Positions 9,610 to 16,076 of a stretch of 16,076 nucleotides of DNA are shown here, piece after piece. The DNA is taken from positions 1-16,076 of the forward strand of contig NW_014012448.1 of assembly GCF_000611645.1 (NCBI RefSeq), read 5' to 3'. Both the position numbers and the translations under genes were made by a program. Source of the DNA: Monoraphidium neglectum. Lineage: Eukaryota; Chlorophyta; Chlorophyceae; Sphaeropleales; Selenastraceae. Numbering within the stretch: the first letter of the stretch is position 1; every line of letters begins with the position of its first letter. The notes beneath the pieces were generated by a model. It saw only the letters and a program-made list of their open reading frames with translations. It had not been told where the DNA came from and searched no databases.

Positions 9610-12600
9610 ATGCGCCTCTCAGCAGGAACCACGCATGGCATGACCTGGAATCTAGTGTCGATCGTGCTTGCTCTCAGCATGGGCGGCGCCAGCACGGGTG
9701 CGGCTGCAACTTCAGCGCAGGCAGCTGTGGCGGGCGCGCCCCTCGATGTGATCGTGGTGGGGGCGGGCATCAGCGGGCTGGCAGCTGCACGAAACTTGAC
9801 CCGTGCCGGGCTCAGAGTTGTGGTACTTGAGGCACGCAACCGCACGGGCGGTAGGCTACAAAGCGTGGACACGGCTGCAGGTACGTGTGAAGCGCAGCGG
9901 GGGCCGACCATCACCTCGGCCACATCACCGGGGTTCTTGGGTCCCAGGCCAAACGCGAAGCCCCCTCGGCGTTTCCAGGCCTTTGCAGGGCTTGATAACT
10001 TAGTTCTGCTCTGCACTGATATGCAGCCTGAGTGGAATGGAACATAGAATAATTGCAGCAAGCGAGGGCCGCAAGTCCGTTCCGACACGCTCTGGCAGAC
10101 TGTCAACTGCTGTGCCGCTGTGCGGTCCCGTTCGAGCTGTACCTCCGCCCTTGTCTTGCTTGTGTGTGTGCAGGGCAGCGAGTGGATCTTGGTGCGATGT
10201 GGATCCACTCAGCACGCCCTGGTAATTCCTTGTTTGACCTGGCTCAAGCCCTTGGCCTCAACGTCAGCAGGTGGGTCAAAGCAGTTGCCGCTTGGTCACC
10301 GTGTTCGGGAGGAGCATGGAGGCCGGCCCAGGAGACCACGCTGCTGCAGCACATGCCTCCAAATCATCACTGGTGAAGCAGGCTGGGTTAGGGTGGAGGG
10401 GACATGAATTTTTCACCATTATCCTGTGTACCGCAATCCCCACCTGCTTGTGAGCCCAGGAAGCAAAACTACAACTCTGGGGCTATTTTTGTCCCTGGAA
10501 GTGGCGGCAGGCGGACCAATCTGCCGTCGTACACCCAGGTCCTCAGGGGTTGGCGCGGCCTGGACACCAACATCACCCGCCTCAAGGCCGCGGCTGCTGC
10601 AGCCCCGCCAGGAACGGTGCCTGACTCGCCACTGGCTACGCCGTTTGCTGAGTGGGTGGAGCGGTCCCACTTTCGGCCACAGCAGGAGCGTCAGGCGCGG
10701 CTGCTGATGCACACCCGATGGCAGGTGCGCATCATTCCCACAAGGCCCATCGCTGCAGCAGCTGTGTGCTTCCTGCTGGGATGTAGCCCATGCCGGTCGG
10801 TCAAAATCGAGCATGTGCAGGCTGTGCCCCCTTCTGCCCCGTCCCCGCCAGACCCTGCTCAATGCCAACATAAGTGACCTCAGCACACTGCGCTTTGGTG
10901 ACGCCAAGAAGATCCCAGCAGACGATGGTGTGCGCCTTGACCTGCCTGCACGGTGCCGTTGTCAGCTTGGGTTGCTGTTCCTGCATCGCCTAACATGGGT
11001 CGCCTGGGACAATCAGCAGCAGCCAGTGTGCTGCGTCTGTTTTGAACGCTGTATATCAGCAGGCCGTGACCTTGTCCCACCCCTCATGTTGTCATTCTTG
11101 ATCGAAAATTGCCACGCCCAGTGATGCTCGAGGAAGGCATGCACACCTTTGCAGATGAGCTTGCACAGGGCCTGGACATTCGCATGGGCACAGGTGGGAG
11201 GGGTCCCAAGGTCACCGCATTATCAAGGGGGGGGATATCACGCGATCCATGACGAACAAGGCGTATGCAACCTCGCTGTTTGGGTGGCTGCTGTGCTTTG
11301 TCGCTCCCATCTCAACACCAAAGCCTGATGATTTCTCAGCTCCAACCTCACCCTTGCTGTCAGTGCTCTCTTTTGCGGCAGTCGTCACCCGCATTGCCCA
11401 GGATGCTGGTGGCGTCACCCTCACCACTGCTGACAACAACACCTTCAGCGCACCACACGCCATCGTGACCCTTCCGCTGGGGGTGCTGAAGGAGAGTGCC
11501 GCTGCCCTTTTTGGAGCTCCGTTGCCACGGGCAAAGATGGCTGCTATCCAGAGCATGGTGTGTGGTTGCATTTGGAAGCCCGGAGGCCAGCGGCCAAGGA
11601 GGGTCTCTGCTTGGGTATCTAGTTGTCCGTCAGCCCCAGGCCTGTGAAGCCATAGACCAGGGGTGCTCCAGGCTTGCTTCCATTTTGGTGCCACTGCATC
11701 TCAGCCAGTGCGCACTGACGTGCCCCCCTTCAGGGCATGGGTGTCCTGGACAAGCTGGTCCTCGTGTTCAACGAGACCTGGTGGCCAGGGACAGCTGACT
11801 TTGTGGCGCGGGAGCTGGTGGATTTGAGTGGGCGTTGGTGTGTGTTCCTAAACTACGCAGCGCTGTTCAAGAAGCCCATACTGGTGGCGCTCAACGTCGC
11901 TGCCACAGCTGCGGACTTGGAGGCACTCAGCGATGACAGCATAGTGGCAGAGGCGCTGCAGGTGTGCTGGCTGTACGCGATCCGGATAGGTTTGACTGGC
12001 ACAATGCACCTCACCTTGCTGACACCATCGAAGCTTGCTTGCAGCCCCGGGGACAGCCAGCTGCTAGCTAGCCATAAGCAGGTATGACCCCACACTCTTG
12101 CTCTACGGGTTGCTGTGATCACAGCAATCCAAGACCTCATGAGGTGTTGAGCGCTTCTCACCCCCTGTCAATGTGGCCCCTCCAACAGGCCTTGCAGGAC
12201 ATGGGTCCACCTGGTGGGGTCGTCCCAACACCTGTGCAGGCCTTTGTGACACGCTGGGCGGCAGACCCTTTTGCCCGTGGTAGCTACAGTTTCTATGCAG
12301 TGGGCAACCCTCGCAATATTGTGGGTGAGCTCTGGCTCAGGCACGACCAGTTACATCACAAAGGCGGCCATTCATGCGAGGCCTAAAGCTGTCATTGCTT
12401 ATCTGCTGATAATGAAACGCATGTGGCATTCGATGGTTCCACTGCCAGTGGAACCACACAGTATGGGCCCGACCATCTTTGGCAAAGCGGTGATGCTGGC
12501 TCGTCTATCCTTGTGCCCCTCTCACAGACGACTTGGCGGAGCCGGTGGGGCGGCTGCTGTTTGCAGGGGAGGCCACCAGCCGCTCGCCAGCCACCGCCCA

Positions 12601-12706
12601 TGGCGCATTTGAGTCGGGGCTGCGTGAGGCGGCACGGGTGCTGCAGATGAGGGACATGCAAGTCAATACAAGTGCATCCAGGGTGCTGCCGGCGGTTGCT
12701 GGCTGA
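9610..12706 (+). CDS. FAD-dependent amine oxidase, polyamine oxidase family, with N-terminal signal sequence; 9 exons, 499 aa
   Basis: Exons: 9610-9880, 10174-10270, 10460-10724, 10852-10927, 11122-11193, 11382-11557, 11734-11961, 12189-12324, 12528-12706. Phases agree at all eight junctions and the sum is exactly 1500 bases. The N-terminus has a hydrophobic stretch (about 11-35) before Ala-rich sequence, suggesting a secretory or vacuolar signal; a second Met at residue 11 is an alternative start. The FAD-binding Rossmann fold follows: [14 protein letters not shown] (GxGxxG 51-56), E74, and TGGRL. Family landmarks continue: [10 protein letters not shown] (94-103), [42 protein letters not shown] (K326 matches the conserved flavin-contacting Lys), [17 protein letters not shown], and the C-terminal [19 protein letters not shown]. 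These enzymes oxidise polyamines or monoamines with O2, releasing H2O2. The exact substrate cannot be read from sequence. The length fits the family (about 470-550 residues). Confidence 0.93.
12351..12355 (-). terminator. candidate polyadenylation signal (TGTAA) of the dynein light intermediate chain gene
   Basis: It is the nearest minus-strand TGTAA after the stop at 12750, about 395 bases downstream. Use of this site would give a 3'UTR that is antisense to exon 9 and part of intron 8 of the amine oxidase gene. Confidence 0.4.
12434..12456. repeat. perfect 11-bp inverted repeat with one-base centre
   Basis: Arms 12434-12444 and 12446-12456 (TGGTTCCACTG and its complement) flank a single C. 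It sits in intron 8 of the amine oxidase and, on the other strand, in the likely 3'UTR of the dynein gene. Confidence 0.9.
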
Positions 12707-12749
12707 TAGGATGTATTGCTTTTAACCAACGTGTTACGCAAAATTATCG
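12707..12749. other. 43-bp gap between convergent stop codons
   Basis: This AT-rich stretch is all that separates the amine oxidase stop (TGA 12704-12706) from the dynein subunit stop (12750-12752). It is too short to hold two 3'UTRs. No TGTAA on the plus strand was seen in 12707-13300, so the oxidase must use a variant signal or read far into its neighbour. Confidence 0.8.
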
Positions 12750-15403
12750 TCAGCGAGGTCCAAGCTGCTGCTGCTGCTGCTGCCCGCCATTAGCAGGAGG
12801 AGCCCCGCCGCCAACAGCGCCCGGTGTGCGCCTCAGCCGGTTCAATGCCGTTGCGGCCGTCGACGGCTTTGCCGCTGCTGTCGCCCGGACGCCCTGCTCT
12901 CCCGCAGGCAGCACAATAGTCGCCTCAGCCTGCCGCACAGCTCCACCCAAACCCATAGCCTGCTGCTCCCCTGTAGCCGCGCTCCTCTTGTCTCCACCGG
13001 GTGCAAGATCCCCTCTGCCACTGTTGCTGTCGCTGAGCGTGCTGAGCCCGAGCGCCTCCTCCCAGCGCTGCCGTGCGTCATCAACGCAGTCCTCTCCATA
13101 GCGCACATCAGCAACAAGGCGCCGTGCCGCAGCTGCGGGAGCGTCTTCCCGCGGGCGTGACGCGGGGAACAGCGCCACTGCTGCAGCAGACCACTCCTGC
13201 GCGACGTGAGCAAGGGTAATCAATACATGTTGTTGAGGCATGGGGCCCCGACTGCCACTGCACACCGATTGACTGCCTGGCACAGGAGTCAGGCCTCACC
13301 TCAACAACCGCCGCCATGTCGGAGGTAGAGGGAGAAGCTGGCAGTGATACCGCCTTCGCCCCTGGCCGCCCGATGTCGTGCAGCCTGTCTGCGCCTGCCG
13401 GGACCATCAGGGGACTCAAGTGGCCGGTCTGGGGCGGCGCGTTGAAGGCCCTGTCGCAATCAGCAACAGGGCAGGGGGGGGGGCGGGCGGCCTGCTCAGC
13501 CCCGAGCACACCCCGTTGCAGGCTGCAGAAATACGCAGAGGCACAGTCAATGCAATGCAAATCAGGAACATTTGGCGCCTGCGGCGCTTCATGCTGCTCA
13601 CATTTTCTTGTCAAGCCCCACAAACACCAGGTGGTTGATCAGCTTGACAAAGCCCTCCAACGCCACCGCCTGCTGCTGGGCACCAGCCGAACCTGCCATG
13701 ATGCGGCTGTCCCGCACGCCTGCACGAAAGGCACATACAGATGTGTACGCGGACACAGATCAGGATGAATGGTATGTTGTCTACAGAAACGCACAAGTGT
13801 GCTGGATTCCAGCAGCAGTCTACTGCACACATGCTCTGTGCGTCCCATCGTCATTCCCACCGGGACCCGCATTGTGCTTACCCTCGGCGCCCGCTCCACC
13901 CCCTGGCTGCAGCCCGCCCAGGTATGCCAGGTGTGCCCCGTTCGCGTGCGCCAGGCTACGCAGCGCCAGCCCTAGCACTCGCTGCTCTTCGGCGTCACGG
14001 CCCCTGAATACGTCCCACTTAGTGGCAGCCATGACGACTGAGATGCCTGAATGCACATGCGTGGTTTGTGTGAGTGCATGTGTGGCGTCCTCGTGGAAAG
14101 GGGGTGTGCTATTCTCGTGTAATGCTGACATGCAATGTACATACAGCACAAGGAGCAGCAGACACGCTGCATGTTCACGCCTGAAAAAAATTGGAGCATG
14201 GAAGGGACTAAGACTGCTCATATGCAAGCCGTTCATCTGCGCCTCCCAGGGAAGTTGTGTACCCAGGCCTGAGGGTTTCTGCTGCCACATGCCAAAACCC
14301 TGTAAGGGCAGGGCTCCCTTCCCCCATGCTCACCCGTAACATCAACTGCGGCCCGCTCCTCGCTGGCTCCGGCAAGCCTCAGTCGCGCCCGCTGGCGCAG
14401 CTGCTCCGGTAGCTGCAGCCCCTTGCGTTCAAACGCCTGCGGTGGTCAGCGGTGCCGCAGGGGCCCAAGCGCGGCACCAATTGCGCTGCATGGGGCAGCA
14501 AAGTGCCTAGTGCATGAGCAGCAAGAAGGAGAGGCACCTGGATCGGTTGAAACTCCCTTCACCCAACCGAAATGGACGCATGGCATGCCCAAACCCACCG
14601 TGTAAGTCGCCGCCAGCTTGCTCCTGACTGCCCCCAGCCACAACCGTGCAGCGGGCAGCACTGAGGCCGGGTCGGACAGGTCCAGAACAACGACCACCAC
14701 GGCTGACATCACCTGACACAGGGGTTGACATTTGGGAATTTGGGCGGGGCGAGCTGCATGCATTCACGCCACCAGCGCAAAATCACAATCACGTTGTTGG
14801 TGGTGAATCGACACGCAATTCAAAGGGCTTCTGGCCCACTCCTCACCTGCTTAAAGGTCAGGAAGAGCGCGTCTGACCGTGCCAGGGCCAGCGCCGCCCC
14901 CTCGTGGCCCCCCAGCTCCCAGAAGTGAGCAAGACTTGCATCCCCGCCCCCGGCCGGCCCGCGTCGCGCAAAGGTGTACTCTAGGACACCAGATGGCGGT
15001 GGCACCTCCGCCTGCACAGATGCAGCACAAAGAGAGCTGAAGTGAGTCCATGAGGTTGGCAACACACAAGCTCCTGATCAGGCACCATCACGGCAGTCAC
15101 AATTCCCCGAGAGTCTACGCTGCTGCTGCCCGCACCTTTGTGGGCTGCAGCACACGATTGAGGAGCGTCGTCTTGCCCGAGCCGCGGGCCCCGACAAAGT
15201 ACACGAATGCATCGCCCCTGGAGCCTGGTTATCAGTCAGTGAAGTGTTAGCACAGCAATTGTGCTGTTGCGGGTTGTTGGTTGCAGCGCATGGAGCAGCG
15301 CGCCGGACTCACACCGCATGCGGTCGTGCAAGTCAGCCTGCAGCTCGTTGCGCTCACGTACCTGTCGCAGCCTTAGCCGCTTCTGCCTGCTGATCAGCCG
15401 CAT
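12750..15403 (-). CDS. DYNC2LI1: cytoplasmic dynein-2 (IFT dynein) light intermediate chain, 9 exons, 477 aa
   Basis: Exons in transcript order: 15403-15315, 15217-15136, 15011-14847, 14712-14599, 14436-14334, 14046-13882, 13719-13602, 13450-13300, 13196-12750. Every junction matches in phase and the sum is 1434 bases. This subunit belongs to the dynein-2 motor that drives retrograde intraflagellar transport. It has a Ras-like fold: P-loop [11 protein letters not shown] (39-49), [10 protein letters not shown] (65-74), [10 protein letters not shown] (86-95), [10 protein letters not shown], the guanine-site-like [11 protein letters not shown] (188-198), [30 protein letters not shown], then [15 protein letters not shown] (292-306), all in the family's order. 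The start is the first ATG in a stop-free frame and has a good context (CAAATGCG); a further upstream exon is possible. The last exon encodes about 148 residues: the usual helical end ([17 protein letters not shown]), then an Ala/Gly/Gln-rich tail ending after six Gln, which makes the protein longer than typical family members (about 350-430). Confidence 0.9.
12765..12782 (-). repeat. (CAG)6 triplet run coding for six glutamines in the dynein subunit tail
   Basis: The plus strand reads (CTG)6. In the coding sense it is CAG repeated six times, just before the last residues LGPR. Confidence 0.95.
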
Positions 15404-15700
15404 TTGCCCATACAGGGCACAGTCTTGGGCCGGACTTGACGGCCATGCTGCTGGGGGCAGAGGGAGACAGGGTCCGCTGCTGCTCGCGCTGCCTCGTTCT
15501 GACTGCCAGGGCGTGTTGACCACCGCCGTCCTCGGCTGAATCGCAGCAGGCCTGCTGTTTACGGGAAGAAAATACTTCCGCCAAGATCCGAAACACCTCT
15601 CGTCCCGCTTTGTCGAGGCTGGATGCCGCGAGATCACCCGCTTTCGCACATCGAAGACTGCAGGATATATCTCCAGGGCTTCAATGATCGTCTTTGTTTT
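15404..15700 (-). promoter_or_regulatory. presumed 5'UTR and promoter of the dynein light intermediate chain gene
   Basis: It lies between the likely cleavage site of the upstream minus-strand gene (near 15700) and the ATG at 15403. The frame leading into the ATG stays open back to about 15650 but has no ATG, so it is read here as leader. A small AT-rich palindrome GATATATC (15664-15671) is the only TATA-like element. An upstream coding exon joined in this frame cannot be excluded. Confidence 0.4.
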
Positions 15701-15717
15701 AGGCGTCTGGCTTTGCG

Positions 15718-15722
15718 TTACA
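15718..15722 (-). terminator. polyadenylation signal (TGTAA) of the right-edge gene
   Basis: TGTAA on the minus strand lies 81 bases after the stop at 15803, the spacing expected for an algal 3' end. It sits inside a short inverted repeat (GCGTTA 15715-15720 and TAACGC 15723-15728). Confidence 0.45.
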
Positions 15723-15802
15723 TAACGCGTAGCTGATACGGCTATGGTACCGTAGTGGAAAAGATCTGCAGTCTCATACGGTAACCTGCAGTAGGCCTTC
15801 GT

Positions 15803-16076
15803 TCATGGAGGGGCCTTCGGGGTGAGAGGATTCACTACTGGCCACAAATGGCAGCGGTGCGGCACGGTCGCCGCGGCTGCTGCATTCAAGTGCCCCCCAT
15901 TGGCGTCGCCTCCTCGGCCCTGGATGTGAACTGGTGCTGCAGTTGCACCGTCACCGTGTGCATAGTATGGTGTGCCGTGTCCCACGCTGGCAGCGTCGAA
16001 GCGGTTGGAAACCATCATGTTCACACCTCGCAGGCCCGCCCCGCCCGCTGCGGCCCATGGCGGCCCTCTGCCGCCC
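15803..16076 (-). CDS. probable C-terminal exon of an unidentified protein (continues beyond window)
   Basis: A minus-strand frame stays open from the window edge to a TGA at 15803-15805, about 90 codons. It is Gly/Ala-rich at first, then reads VSNRFDAASVGHGTPYYAHG, an Ala run, and ends PVVNPLTPKAPP. No domain is recognised; the composition resembles the disordered ends of other algal proteins in this window. Support comes from the open frame to the edge and from the TGTAA signal placed correctly after the stop. It could instead be intergenic sequence, or an upstream intron may enter within the frame. Confidence 0.4.
   Translation of the reverse strand, partial: GGRGPPWAAAGGAGLRGVNMMVSNRFDAASVGHGTPYYAHGDGATAAPVHIQGRGGDANGGHLNAAAAATVPHRCHLWPVVNPLTPKAPP

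Noticed and set aside
15236..15649. Dynein gene start at 15649
   Set aside because: That codon is GTG, not ATG; the first in-frame ATG is at 15403 in a better context.
1..16076. A bacterial-style operon, defence system or mobile element
   Set aside because: The content is intron-rich algal nuclear genes. No transposase, reverse transcriptase, integrase, long terminal repeat or phage-like gene was recognised on either strand.

Overview
The window reads as nuclear DNA of a GC-rich green alga (core chlorophyte, most likely chlorophycean or volvocine-like). The genes are split into many small exons by introns of about 120-350 bp with GTGAG/GTGCG donors and C-rich acceptors. The introns carry CA/TG repeats, the proteins carry Ala/Gly/Gln-rich disordered inserts, and the algal polyadenylation signal TGTAA follows several stop codons. 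A ciliary (IFT) dynein subunit implies a lineage that makes, or recently made, flagella. Nothing bacterial, viral or mobile was recognised.

Layout: (1) positions 1-1028, plus strand, hold the last two exons of an unidentified gene with a long acidic Ala/Gly-rich tail, followed by its 3'UTR. (2) Positions 2247-9057, minus strand, hold a 16-exon gene for a 1204-residue VTC4-type polyphosphate polymerase. It has a degenerate SPX-like N-terminus, a complete VTC catalytic domain, a long disordered linker, and a C-terminal three-helix DUF202/VTC1-type membrane domain. (3) Positions 9058-9609 are a 552-bp region shared by two divergent genes. (4) Positions 9610-12706, plus strand, hold a 9-exon gene for a 499-residue secretory FAD amine oxidase of the polyamine oxidase family. 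(5) Positions 12750-15403, minus strand, hold a 9-exon gene for a 477-residue dynein-2 light intermediate chain, tail to tail with the oxidase with only 43 bp between stop codons. (6) The right edge (15803-16076, minus strand) probably holds the C-terminus of another gene, with a TGTAA signal 81 bases after its stop.

The three full gene models were built by hand from splice sites. In each one every intron phase matches across the junction, the summed exon length is a multiple of three, and the family motifs run across the junctions, so the models should be close to correct. The ends of the UTRs and the start of the dynein gene are less certain. The polyphosphate polymerase and the amine oxidase share an upstream region and act on a polyanion and (probably) on polycations that are stored together in acidocalcisomes. 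That link is an inference from gene arrangement.
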